12,754 nt of DNA, from assembly GCA_937965795.1 (NCBI GenBank), contig CALCMD010000086.1, forward strand, positions 1 through 12,754, given 5' to 3'. The position numbers were made by a program, and so were the translations under genes. Of this stretch, positions 5,223 to 12,430 are shown piece by piece; positions within the stretch are counted from its first letter, which is position 1; every line of letters begins with the position of its first letter. This DNA is from an uncultured Lachnospiraceae bacterium. GTDB lineage: Bacteria; Bacillota; Clostridia; Lachnospirales; Lachnospiraceae. The notes beneath the pieces are model-generated. The model was not told where the DNA came from and searched no databases. It saw nothing but the letters and a program-made list of their open reading frames with translations.

Positions 5223-6689
5223 ATGGAGCAGCTTAGTTTATTTCCAATCGAGGAAAAAGTGGAACGTGCAGTGCAGAATTTAAAAATGTTTGAAGCTACG
5301 GCGCTCAGGATGCATCCGGACGGATATTATCTGGCGTTCAGCGGCGGCAAAGACAGCCAGGTGATCTATCAGCTTGCAAAAATGGCGGGGGTAAAGTTTA
5401 CAGCTCATTACCATGTCACAACGGTAGATCCGCCGGAACTGGTGCGATTTATCCGCCGGGAATATCCCGAGGTGCGTATAGAACGGCCGGAAACGACTAT
5501 GTGGAAACTGATTGTCCAAAAAGGGTTCCCGCCTACAAGAAAGGTACGCTATTGCTGTTCGGAATTAAAAGAACGGGGCGGCGAGGGATGTTTTGTAATT
5601 ACCGGTGTCCGATGGTCGGAGAGCCGGAAGCGAAAGAGCAGAGGACTTGCGGAACTGTCGGGGAAAAAGAGCGCAGAGGTCATACTGCTGAATAATGATA
5701 ATGATGAAAAACGGCGGCTCATAGAAAACTGCCAGATCCAGGGAAAACGGGTGTTAAATCCGATCATTGACTGGAGCGAAGAGGAAGTATGGAGCTTTAT
5801 ACACCAGTATGTCCATACTTATTGTGAACTGTATGACCAGGGGTTTACAAGGCTTGGATGTGTTGGCTGTCCGCTTGCTTCGGTTAAGAAGCGGGAGAAG
5901 GAGCTGGAGCGGTATCCGCATTTTCGGGCGGCGTATCTGAGAACATTTGAGAGGATGCTGGAAGCAAAAGAACGGACCCGTGTGGCGGACAACCGCTGGG
6001 AAACGGCAGAGGATGTCTACGCATGGTGGATGTATGGGAATGAAAAAAAGGAAGAACAGGTGCCAGGTCAATATTTATTGAACCTGCAGCCGGAAAGGGG
6101 AAAGGTGAATGGAGAGACGAAGGTAAAAGGAAAGAACAAGAAGGAATGGCAGGATTTGTATCAAAGGCGCATGGCTTTATGGCAGCACATCCATGACTAT
6201 GGCGCATGGGAACAGATGTGGGCAGATGGCGTATCACTAAACATGCTTCGCCAGGAGCTTCTGGAGATACAAACGGTTCTGCTCTCATATGGCGAAAATG
6301 CAGAAGTACCAAAGGAGATGCCGGAGGGCTATATGGCCGGGGCGGAACGCATCCGTAAAGATGCGTCAGCCAGCTTAAAGTCATACATGGAATCCGAAGA
6401 TTACCGCTATCTGTGTAAGATGGAAAACGGTTTAACGGACGCACAGCGGAAAAGGACAGGGATTACTGTTGCTCTTGGAACCATCCGCAGCCTGGAACTG
6501 GCGGTTAAAAAAGACGATTTGGTTATTATGCGGGAAATGGGAGAAGCAGGAAAGTTTCAAAGAACCCTGACAGAAGCCGCAGAGCAAATAAGGCAGTATC
6601 TCCTGGAATGCAAAGAAAAAGAAACAAAGGAAAACACAGAGGATTGGCAGTTAGACGGCCAGATGAGCATTTACGATCTGGTTGCCTGA
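5223..6689 (+). CDS. PAPS-reductase-family protein with Fe-S motif
   Basis: A 488-residue protein. Residues 30-220 form a PAPS-reductase/adenine-nucleotide alpha-hydrolase domain with the PP-loop SGGKDS at 40-45. Cys111-Cys112 and C213xxC216 give the CC...CxxC pattern that binds a [4Fe-4S] cluster in APS reductases and related enzymes such as DndC. The family activates sulfate or tRNA/DNA substrates through an adenylated or sulfo-nucleotide. In mobile elements (for example IbrA-like proteins) the substrate is often unknown. Residues 300-488 are an extra helical part not found in plain CysH. The extreme N-terminus reads MEQLSLF, an exact QL[SD]LF sliding-clamp motif, and the C-terminus reads GQMSIYDL, a degenerate copy. 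AGAGGA/GGGGAAGGA precedes the ATG. No sulfate-assimilation or dnd genes are nearby, which argues for a DNA- or RNA-related role. Role in the element is inferred. Confidence 0.88.
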   Translation: MEQLSLFPIEEKVERAVQNLKMFEATALRMHPDGYYLAFSGGKDSQVIYQLAKMAGVKFTAHYHVTTVDPPELVRFIRREYPEVRIERPETTMWKLIVQKGFPPTRKVRYCCSELKERGGEGCFVITGVRWSESRKRKSRGLAELSGKKSAEVILLNNDNDEKRRLIENCQIQGKRVLNPIIDWSEEEVWSFIHQYVHTYCELYDQGFTRLGCVGCPLASVKKREKELERYPHFRAAYLRTFERMLEAKERTRVADNRWETAEDVYAWWMYGNEKKEEQVPGQYLLNLQPERGKVNGETKVKGKNKKEWQDLYQRRMALWQHIHDYGAWEQMWADGVSLNMLRQELLEIQTVLLSYGENAEVPKEMPEGYMAGAERIRKDASASLKSYMESEDYRYLCKMENGLTDAQRKRTGITVALGTIRSLELAVKKDDLVIMREMGEAGKFQRTLTEAAEQIRQYLLECKEKETKENTEDWQLDGQMSIYDLVA

Positions 6690-6706
6690 TGGAAAGGAGA
6701 AAACGA

Positions 6707-7120
6707 ATGGTAGATCAAAAGATAATCTCAGGTATTTTTACCGATTTCCGGAACCTGTATATTGGAAAATCAGATATGGGGATCCTGGAACTGTGCAGGA
6801 AATATGAAAACCACCCGATGCTGATGGGTCTTTTCTTCGGTATGGAGGACGCGGTGAAACTCAATGTGCCGCAGGCCATGAAGGAGATCTACGATATTTA
6901 TAAGGAGTACCGCGGACGGGATTTAGAGGATGCGGACTGGGAAGAAATCGTGGACAGAACCAGGCAGATGGTAAAAAAGCGGGAAAGTAACGCGTGGTAC
7001 ACAAGGGTGACGTTAGAGATGGTGAATCTTTTGGACAGCGATGCCCAGGAGAGGCACAGGATCGCAAAGGAAGTGGAAAAAGAGATGGAGGCGGCCGCAA
7101 AGGAAATGGAAGCGGCGTAA
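6707..7120 (+). CDS. Helical hypothetical protein
   Basis: A 137-residue, mostly helical acidic protein 17 nt after the PAPS-reductase-like gene. The chosen ATG (6707) has AAAGGAG seven bases upstream; an ATG at 6689 overlapping the previous stop is an alternative. Visible parts: a first helical segment (DQKIISGIFTDFRNLYIGKS), a GMEDAVKLNVPQAMKEIYDI segment, and a coiled-coil-like C-terminus ending in the repeat EKEMEAAAKEMEAA. It has no Cys motif, signal or membrane segment. I do not recognise the family. Its tight packing next to the PcfK-like gene suggests an accessory role in the same process. Confidence 0.72.
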   Translation: MVDQKIISGIFTDFRNLYIGKSDMGILELCRKYENHPMLMGLFFGMEDAVKLNVPQAMKEIYDIYKEYRGRDLEDADWEEIVDRTRQMVKKRESNAWYTRVTLEMVNLLDSDAQERHRIAKEVEKEMEAAAKEMEAA

Positions 7121-7131
7121 ATCTGTATGGC

Positions 7132-7151
7132 AGGAGGGGGTAGCCCCTCCT
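7132..7151 (+). other. Intercistronic GC-rich hairpin
   Basis: AGGAGGGG (7132-7139) pairs with CCCCTCCT (7144-7151) around a GTAG loop. No T run follows, so it is more likely an mRNA processing or stability element than a terminator. It also hides GGAGG-like sequence before the real site (TAGGAGG) of the next gene. Confidence 0.45.
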
Positions 7152-7178
7152 TGCGTATTATAATAGGAGGATTGATCT

Positions 7179-7943
7179 ATGTTAGAAAAGATTGTGAGTA
7201 ATGTGGCAGAATTAAATGCGGCGGCGCAGCATCTGCGCATGGAAAAAGACATGGAAGGCATCAAGGCGCTTGCGAGGGCTTGGGCAGTTCCTTACCAGCA
7301 TACGCAGGATTATATCGAGGGAAAACGGTACCGGCTTGCGGACGTGCCTGTTGCAAAAGGGGATTTTAAATTTCCTTCTGAAAAACTGCGGGAGGAAATG
7401 CTTGCGTTGGACGATAAGTATTTTGCAGACGTGATCGGATGGCATATTACCAGATTATGCCGTGATGACGAGGAACTTGCGGTGCAGGTGTTAAAAAGCC
7501 ACAAGTCCCTTCAGCACTGTATGGATTTCATCACAGAAAAGGCATACGAAGTGGCACTGGGGCAGGCAAGGGAAAAGGGAATGGAGCGCATCCAGGCAAA
7601 TACGGGGCTTGCGCTGACGGAAAAAGAAGTGTTTCCGTGGGCGGAAGAGTATTACCGGAAGGAGGATGAAGAGGATATAAAGAAAAAGGAAGAGGAGGAA
7701 AAGAAGAAGATCCTGGCGGAATGGGAGCGAAGAGAACGGCCGGCTGTAAGTGAAAAGAAAGCGGAAACCAAAAAGAAAAAATCGGGGAATAGAAAAACAA
7801 AAAAAGCAGAGAAAGAAACGGAGACTTCTTCCGCACAGAAAGAACAGGAAGCTTCCGTAAAAACGGAAAAGAAAAAAGAAGAAAAGAAAAAAGAGGAAAA
7901 GAAAGAATACGGCCAGATGTCATTATTTGATCTGCCACAGTAA
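7179..7943 (+). CDS. pcfK-like: PcfK-like / AcrIIA9-family protein
   Basis: A 254-residue protein. Residues 1-55 form a helical N-terminal part (LNAAAQHLRMEKDMEGIKAL ... YIEGKRYRLAD). Residues 75-135 carry the PcfK-like core, with WHITRLCRDDEELAVQVLKS followed by HKSLQHCMDFITEKAYEVA. From memory, this core (an acidic helix, then VL..HKSL..C..FI..KA) is the signature shared by PcfK of the pCF10 conjugation region and the described Cas9 inhibitor AcrIIA9. Residues 160-243 are a Lys/Glu-rich low-complexity linker. The extreme C-terminus, YGQMSLFDLPQ, resembles a sliding-clamp-binding motif (QMSLF, 246-250). TAGGAGG lies upstream of the ATG. It sits two genes before pcfJ, as expected for this pair. 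Possible jobs are clamp-linked replication/establishment and CRISPR evasion. Anti-CRISPR activity is inferred from family only, since not all members inhibit Cas9. Confidence 0.8.
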   Translation: MLEKIVSNVAELNAAAQHLRMEKDMEGIKALARAWAVPYQHTQDYIEGKRYRLADVPVAKGDFKFPSEKLREEMLALDDKYFADVIGWHITRLCRDDEELAVQVLKSHKSLQHCMDFITEKAYEVALGQAREKGMERIQANTGLALTEKEVFPWAEEYYRKEDEEDIKKKEEEEKKKILAEWERRERPAVSEKKAETKKKKSGNRKTKKAEKETETSSAQKEQEASVKTEKKKEEKKKEEKKEYGQMSLFDLPQ

Positions 7944-7961
7944 AGCGGAAGGAGGAACGGT

Positions 7962-8513
7962 GTGCTTGCGTACAAAGGCTTTAGAAAAGATTTAACCTGC
8001 AGAGGATACCAGTTTGCCCGGGACAGGGTAAATGTGACCGAAAAAGCAAACTGTAAGCAGAACGGGTTTCATTGTGCGGAAAATCCCCTGGATTGCCTGA
8101 ACTATTATAGTGATTGGCGAAACTCCGCATATTTTGTCGTGAAGGCAGAAGGGGATCTGGATGAAGATGGATGCGACAGTAAAATCTCGTGTACGCATAT
8201 CCGGCTGTGCAAGGAACTGAATATGCAGGATCTGCTGCTTCATGGATTAGGCTATATGGTCCGGCATCCGGAGCGTTCATGGAATAGCTACGTCAGAAAG
8301 GAAGAGGGCATAGGCGAGAATGGTTTTATTGTTGTAAGAGGGAAGCATCCAATCGCTTCCGGAAGCACGGGAGATATTCTTGCCATGGCAAAAGAAAACG
8401 CGGACAGCAGCCAGATACAGGAGGTCGGGCTGTTTGTGGTGGATGAAAAAAACTACTTTTCAAATGTATGGTATGACGTAAATGGGAAGGATACAGGGAG
8501 AAAATCAGCATGA
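7962..8513 (+). CDS. Phage/ICE accessory protein (DUF7666-like)
   Basis: A 183-residue protein starting at GTG, with GGAGGA six bases upstream. The N-terminal 80 residues follow a pattern I associate with a domain found in phage and conjugative-element proteins: AYKGFRKDLTCRGYQFARDR, then VTEKANCKQNGFHCAENPLD and an acidic DLDEDGCDSKISCTHIRL. The domain number is from memory and uncertain. The C-terminal third (GFIVVRGKHPIASGSTGDIL then AMAKENADSSQI) resembles a beta-rich surface domain, ending basic. No catalytic motif is evident and the role is unknown. Its last four bases overlap the start of the pcfJ-like gene (ATGA), indicating translational coupling. Confidence 0.75.
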   Translation: MLAYKGFRKDLTCRGYQFARDRVNVTEKANCKQNGFHCAENPLDCLNYYSDWRNSAYFVVKAEGDLDEDGCDSKISCTHIRLCKELNMQDLLLHGLGYMVRHPERSWNSYVRKEEGIGENGFIVVRGKHPIASGSTGDILAMAKENADSSQIQEVGLFVVDEKNYFSNVWYDVNGKDTGRKSA

Positions 8514-10666
8514 AGAAAAAACAATTATTGGAATTGCCGGTGATGGGGCTGACAGAGGCGATGCTGAATCAGGCGTTAAAGGAAGAACGGGTAAAGGGAT
8601 ATGGCTGGCCGGAAGAAGTCGCATTTAAAGTAGCGTATTATTTCCGTGCGGCAATAGAACAAAAAATACTGAAAGTAGAGATCTATTTTACAGGACAGCT
8701 GCAGAAAGGACTTAGGAAGCCTGCGTACCGTCTCTTTTTTGATAATGAAAAAAACGATTTTACCACATTTTGTACGAAAAATCAGAAATGGACACAGGCA
8801 AGGATAGACAATCTGGCAGGAGTCCGCTGTAGATGGGATGAAAAAATGAAGATGGAAAGTGACGAGAAGAAAAGTCTCATGGATTATCTGGGGATTACAT
8901 CACTTTCAGAGATGGAATACTGGCAGTGGAAGGTCCGTGATACGCAGCGGCGGGAGCCGTTTACCCGCAGAGCAGAGCGATGGGAAGCGCTGTTCCGGAA
9001 GATCAGACCCCTTCCAAAAGACTGGGAAACCTGGCTTAGAAAGCATGTGATCCAGGAACACTATATGTTTTATGAATACCGTAAGAAGGGTCCCATGATT
9101 GGACGATGTACCCGCTGTGGGAAGGAGCAGGTATTAGAGCGCCCCAGATATAACCAGAAAGGCGTCTGCAAAAAATGCGGTTGCGCTGTTACCTTTAAAT
9201 CCACTGGAAAATGCGGACGGTTATTGTCGAAGGAGTATACGGCCCATCTGCCGCAGCGGATAGAAGGCGGTATCGTGTTCCGACAGTTTACAGTCCATTC
9301 ATCCTGTGGGGGCGGGCAGACAGATGCAATGAGGATTCACTTCGCAGAAGAACGGCGCGCTCTTTATGATAGGTCCGGAAATGGGAGGGCGTTTTACTTC
9401 GGAGAGTATAAAGACGGAAAGATGCATTGGATCGAAACGGAATACGGTGACACAGCTTCCCTTATTTACCGTTACAATCCCTGTTATTATGTGGCAAAAG
9501 GTGTGATTTACAGACGAACTTTATCAGACTTGTCCAAGAGAGAACTGAAAAAGACGGGTTTTATGGAGTTGGCGCGGTCTGGGAAAATTTTTTCACCGGA
9601 GCAGTACCTTATGCGGGAAAAGGAGCATCCCATTATTGAAAAGCTGGCAAAAGCAGGGTTGACGGAATTTGCCTGTGACATGGTAGAAAGCAGGGGATGG
9701 GTAGATTTTCCGCATGATGGGGAGCTGCATAAGTGTCTTGGCATCAGCAGGAGCCAATTAAAGAGGCTTAGACGGGAGAACGGAGGCTATCATTACCTGG
9801 AATGGATGAATTTTGAGCGGGTATATGGCAAAACGCTCGAAGATGAAGTGATCCGCTGGTTTCTGCGGGAGGAAATTGAAACGCAAGACATTACTTTTAT
9901 TGAAGACCGCATGAGCCCGCGGCAGATCATGAATTATCTGTCCAGACAGAAAGAGAAGATGCCGGAGGAATCACATGCTTCGATCCTGCGAATCTGGAAA
10001 GACTATCTGAGTATGGCAGAGAAGAATGGGGCGGATATAAAGGATGCCATCATTTACCGAACACCGGAACTGCAGAAACGGCATGATGAAATGGTCCGGA
10101 GGATGGCGATGGAGAAAATCAATGTGCGGGCACAGAAGATACTTCTCAAATATCCGAATGTGAATGAGGTACTGGACTCTTTAAGGGGCAAGTATGATTA
10201 CCAGGATGGTGCTTATGCCGTGGTGGTTCCCAAAAATCTGGCAGAGCTGCTTTATGAGGGAGACACGCTTCAGCATTGTATTAACAATACAGAGCATTAT
10301 TATGAACGGATCTCAAAAAAAGAGTGCTTTCTTCTGTTTCTCAGACGCGCCGATGCGCTGGAAATCCCGTATTATACGCTGGAGGTAGAGCCGGGCGGAA
10401 CGATACGTCAGAAGCGGACGAAATATAACCGTCAGAATAAGGATATTGAGGAAGCTTCCACATTCTTGAAAAAGTGGCAGAAGGTAATCCGAAAGAGAAT
10501 GTCCAAAGAAGATATGGCTCTTGCAAAAAAGAGCCGGCAGCTTCGAAAGGAGGAGTATAGAAAGCTGCGGAAAGACCAGGTACGGGTCGGACAGGGAACG
10601 TATGGGGGACAACTGCTTGTTGACCTTCTGGAAGCGGACCTGATGGAGATACAGGAAGCGGCATAA
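8510..10666 (+). CDS. pcfJ-like: PcfJ-like protein with zinc ribbon
   Basis: A 718-residue protein that begins inside the stop of the previous gene (ATGA overlap). Residues 200-223 form a zinc ribbon (CTRCGKE ... CKKCG, CxxC-16-CxxC). The C-terminal part, about residues 563-665, has the PcfJ signature. It includes YAVVVPKNLAELLYEGDTLQ with HCINN (H589, C590) next, then ECFLLFLRR, IPYYTLEVEPGGTIRQKRTK and an N..N.DI...FLKKW ending. PcfJ is encoded in the conjugation region of Enterococcus pCF10, and relatives are widespread in Gram-positive mobile elements; the biochemical function is not established. The middle region (300-500) is basic and helical, consistent with nucleic-acid binding. The length is larger than the minimal PcfJ domain, as in many ICE homologues. 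Confidence 0.88.
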   Translation: MKKKQLLELPVMGLTEAMLNQALKEERVKGYGWPEEVAFKVAYYFRAAIEQKILKVEIYFTGQLQKGLRKPAYRLFFDNEKNDFTTFCTKNQKWTQARIDNLAGVRCRWDEKMKMESDEKKSLMDYLGITSLSEMEYWQWKVRDTQRREPFTRRAERWEALFRKIRPLPKDWETWLRKHVIQEHYMFYEYRKKGPMIGRCTRCGKEQVLERPRYNQKGVCKKCGCAVTFKSTGKCGRLLSKEYTAHLPQRIEGGIVFRQFTVHSSCGGGQTDAMRIHFAEERRALYDRSGNGRAFYFGEYKDGKMHWIETEYGDTASLIYRYNPCYYVAKGVIYRRTLSDLSKRELKKTGFMELARSGKIFSPEQYLMREKEHPIIEKLAKAGLTEFACDMVESRGWVDFPHDGELHKCLGISRSQLKRLRRENGGYHYLEWMNFERVYGKTLEDEVIRWFLREEIETQDITFIEDRMSPRQIMNYLSRQKEKMPEESHASILRIWKDYLSMAEKNGADIKDAIIYRTPELQKRHDEMVRRMAMEKINVRAQKILLKYPNVNEVLDSLRGKYDYQDGAYAVVVPKNLAELLYEGDTLQHCINNTEHYYERISKKECFLLFLRRADALEIPYYTLEVEPGGTIRQKRTKYNRQNKDIEEASTFLKKWQKVIRKRMSKEDMALAKKSRQLRKEEYRKLRKDQVRVGQGTYGGQLLVDLLEADLMEIQEAA

Positions 10667-10703
10667 AGGAATTGAAAAGGTAATAAGGAATTGAAAAGGC
10701 AAT
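10666..10703 (+). repeat. 19-bp tandem direct repeat, two copies
   Basis: AAGGAATTGAAAAGG(T/C)AAT occurs at 10666-10684 and 10685-10703 with one difference. The first copy starts at the last base of the pcfJ-like stop codon. Each unit contains an AAGGA core, so it could be a duplicated ribosome-site region; no ORF starts after either. Confidence 0.7.
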
Positions 10704-10728
10704 GCGGCAGGGAACGTTTCCTGCCGCA
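10703..10728 (+). other. Stable 12-bp hairpin between operon genes
   Basis: TGCGGCAGGGAA (10703-10714) pairs with TTTCCTGCCGCA (10717-10728), with one G-U pair. AAAACTG follows instead of a T run, so it is not a classic terminator on this strand. It may protect or process the mRNA between the pcfJ-like gene and the zinc-ribbon gene. Confidence 0.55.
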
Positions 10729-10751
10729 AAACTGATTGGAGGGAAAAGAAG

Positions 10752-10940
10752 ATGCAGGCAGCGGAATGTAATAAGTGCAATAAAAAACTGAATAGCTGGG
10801 ATAAACGTCTTTCAAAGGTATTCGCTTATAAATTTCCTGTATGTGAGGCGTGTATTGCGGCAGAGTACGATATGGAGAGAGAGGAGCTGCGTGAGCGGAT
10901 GGAGCGTTTCTTTGACATGCGTCCATGCCAGGGAATATAG
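10752..10940 (+). CDS. 62-aa zinc-ribbon protein
   Basis: A 62-residue protein with two CxxC knuckles, C6/C9 and C31/C34, 21 residues apart (ECNKCNK ... FPVCEACI). This is the pattern of a small zinc ribbon that could bind DNA, RNA or protein. A charged helix (EREELRERMERFF) follows. The ribosome site GGAGGG lies upstream of the ATG. The next gene begins one base after its stop codon, so the two are coupled and may act together. I do not recognise a specific family. Confidence 0.75.
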   Translation: MQAAECNKCNKKLNSWDKRLSKVFAYKFPVCEACIAAEYDMEREELRERMERFFDMRPCQGI

Positions 10941-10941
10941 G

Positions 10942-12084
10942 ATGGAGAAAGAAAAGAATTTATTGACGGAGGAATTGCTTCTGGCTGGCTATTCAGCGGA
11001 AAATTATCCGGCGTATGTACAGATACCTTCGGGTTCTTTCGGAACGGACGTATTGGAAAATCTGTACGGCGGTTTTGAATTCCGGCGTGATTATCTGGAC
11101 AGGAACAGTTACCAGACCGGATGCGGGCTTTTTGCGAGGGCAGAGAGCTGTATCAGTGCTATGGGGTATATGGGGATTGACTGGTGCTTTGAGAATGATA
11201 ACGCAGTCCTTAAATGCCCTTACCGCAAAACAGGGTGTGAAAAGAACCATCCTGCTTTAGCAGGCATGGAACCGGCGTTTTACTTTTGCGCCTGCCACAT
11301 GACGGACCATTATGAATATGAAAACAGCGTGGAACGGATCATAAAAGAACAGGAGCAGAAAAAGGGACAAGCCTATGAAGCATTTGCGGCAGAACGGCAG
11401 GGCAGGATCTGCGAGCATCATATGTATTATGATGATGCCAAAAAGAAATGGGAGTTTCGTTATGATCCGGTAAAATGCGCAAAGGTTTGTATTGGAGGAT
11501 TCTGTCCGGTACGTTCTCGGATGCTGGCAAGTGAAAAAGGGAATATCTTTTATGATGTCCGGGTATCCACAAAGAGAAAAGACGGCACTTTGTTTGATGG
11601 AGAGCCTATTGTGGGCGTGATCAAGGGTAAAAAATTTCTGAAGCGTCCGGTTTCTATGGATGTCTGCTGTGCGGCGGTTCCTAAATGCGGAGAAGAAATT
11701 TTCAAGAGGGAATGGTGGAATGGATATTCCATGCGGAAGCTATATGATCCGGATCTGGAGATTGCGATCATTAACATCCGGGCGGGACGAAAGGAAGGAC
11801 GAGATCTGGAGCAGGATCTGGAAGACATCAAAAATGGAATCGCAATCGTGCACGAATCAGATCAGATAAAAGCGCAGAAAGAACGAAAGCAGGAACGGAA
11901 GCAAAAGCGGCTGGAGGCCCTGAAGCGGAAAATCAGGAAGAAAGGCTATGCGGGTTTAAATGATGCGGAGCGCCGCCTGGCAGATAAAAGAATAGGGGCA
12001 GAAGAAATCAAAGCGCTGGAGCAGGAAAGGAGGCAGGAGAAGAAGGAAGAACAGTTGTCCTTATCCATGTGGATGGAATTGTAA
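10942..12084 (+). CDS. Cysteine-rich hypothetical protein with clamp-like tail
   Basis: A 380-residue protein. The frame stays open back to 10843 inside the zinc-ribbon gene, but the ATG at 10942 is one base after that gene's stop and has AGGGA upstream. It has several possible metal sites: C92...C99...H103, C116-x-C118-H119, C157/H159/H160, C179/C183/C188 and C242/C243/C249. The N-terminal part (LLTEELLLAGYSAENYPAYV) and the central strands are followed by a Lys/Arg/Glu-rich helix from about residue 308. The last ten residues are QLSLSMWMEL, a degenerate sliding-clamp-like motif. I recall similar hypotheticals near PcfJ in Firmicute elements, without function. An Fe-S or zinc nucleic-acid-binding role is inference. 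Confidence 0.75.
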   Translation: MEKEKNLLTEELLLAGYSAENYPAYVQIPSGSFGTDVLENLYGGFEFRRDYLDRNSYQTGCGLFARAESCISAMGYMGIDWCFENDNAVLKCPYRKTGCEKNHPALAGMEPAFYFCACHMTDHYEYENSVERIIKEQEQKKGQAYEAFAAERQGRICEHHMYYDDAKKKWEFRYDPVKCAKVCIGGFCPVRSRMLASEKGNIFYDVRVSTKRKDGTLFDGEPIVGVIKGKKFLKRPVSMDVCCAAVPKCGEEIFKREWWNGYSMRKLYDPDLEIAIINIRAGRKEGRDLEQDLEDIKNGIAIVHESDQIKAQKERKQERKQKRLEALKRKIRKKGYAGLNDAERRLADKRIGAEEIKALEQERRQEKKEEQLSLSMWMEL

Positions 12085-12117
12085 AAGGAAGAAATTTTTG
12101 CTGCTTTCTCGGCTTTC

Positions 12118-12146
12118 TTGACTTGTGGCTTAATTTAGGGTAAAAT
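12118..12146 (+). promoter_or_regulatory. Promoter of the toxin-antitoxin pair
   Basis: TTGACT (12118-12123), a 17-bp spacer and TAAAAT (12141-12146). It lies right after the large operon and gives the pair its own transcription, starting near 12153. Confidence 0.7.
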
Positions 12147-12172
12147 ATAGGCACATAGAAAGGGGCGATTTT

Positions 12173-12430
12173 ATGCAGATTATCCCAATGCGTGAATTGA
12201 AAAATACAGTGGAAGTAGAACGCCGCTGTGCAGAAGAAAACGGACCGGTTTATGTGACAAAAAATGGTTATGGACGTCTGGTGGTTATGGACATTGAATA
12301 TTATGAGCGGACCATGCAGAAAATGGCGGAAGCGAAGACGCTCATGGAAGGTCTGGAGGATGTGAAAGCCGGACGGACGGTAGACGGAGAGAAGGCGGTC
12401 AGCGATATAAGGAGAAAGTATGGAATCTAA
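12173..12430 (+). CDS. Phd/YefM-family antitoxin
   Basis: An 85-residue antitoxin. The N-terminal 50 residues form the Phd/YefM DNA-binding fold: IIPMRELKNTVEVERRCAEE, then GPVYVTKNGYGRLVVMDIEY. These match the family's I.P.[ST]ELR.....i......PV.vTknG....VvM....Y. The C-terminal part (EGLEDVKAGRTVDGEKAVSD then IRRKYGI) is the toxin-binding tail. AGGGGC lies seven bases before the ATG. The stop overlaps the toxin gene by 11 nt. The protein should bind and neutralise the toxin and repress its own promoter. Confidence 0.88.
   Translation: MQIIPMRELKNTVEVERRCAEENGPVYVTKNGYGRLVVMDIEYYERTMQKMAEAKTLMEGLEDVKAGRTVDGEKAVSDIRRKYGI

Larger units (their letters stand above)
3619..12084 (+). mobile_element. 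Accessory cassette of a conjugative-type element
   Basis: Eleven plus-strand genes with short gaps or overlaps (largest gap 173 nt) form one apparent transcription unit. The PcfK-like and PcfJ-like pair, the PAPS-reductase-like gene and phage/ICE hypotheticals are a gene mix known from Gram-positive conjugative elements. Relaxase, coupling protein, integrase and ends are not in the window, so element type and borders are open. Confidence 0.6.

Noticed and set aside
5884..6444. 186-residue minus-strand ORF inside the PAPS-reductase-like gene
   Set aside because: It is Pro/Ser/His-rich antisense translation of a well supported gene, with no domain or ribosome site.
7159..7164. TATAAT just before the PcfK-like gene as an internal promoter
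   Set aside because: The -35 position falls in the GC-rich hairpin with no TTGACA-like hexamer, and the TATAAT overlaps the ribosome-site region.
10432..10926. Minus-strand ORFs of 155-164 residues over the end of the pcfJ-like gene
   Set aside because: Low-complexity Ser/Phe/Leu-rich reading opposite conserved PcfJ sequence, so it is an antisense shadow.
10843..10941. Upstream extension of the cysteine-rich protein by 33 residues
   Set aside because: It would be translated out of frame through most of the zinc-ribbon gene, while the ATG at 10942 has its own AGGGA site directly after that gene's stop.
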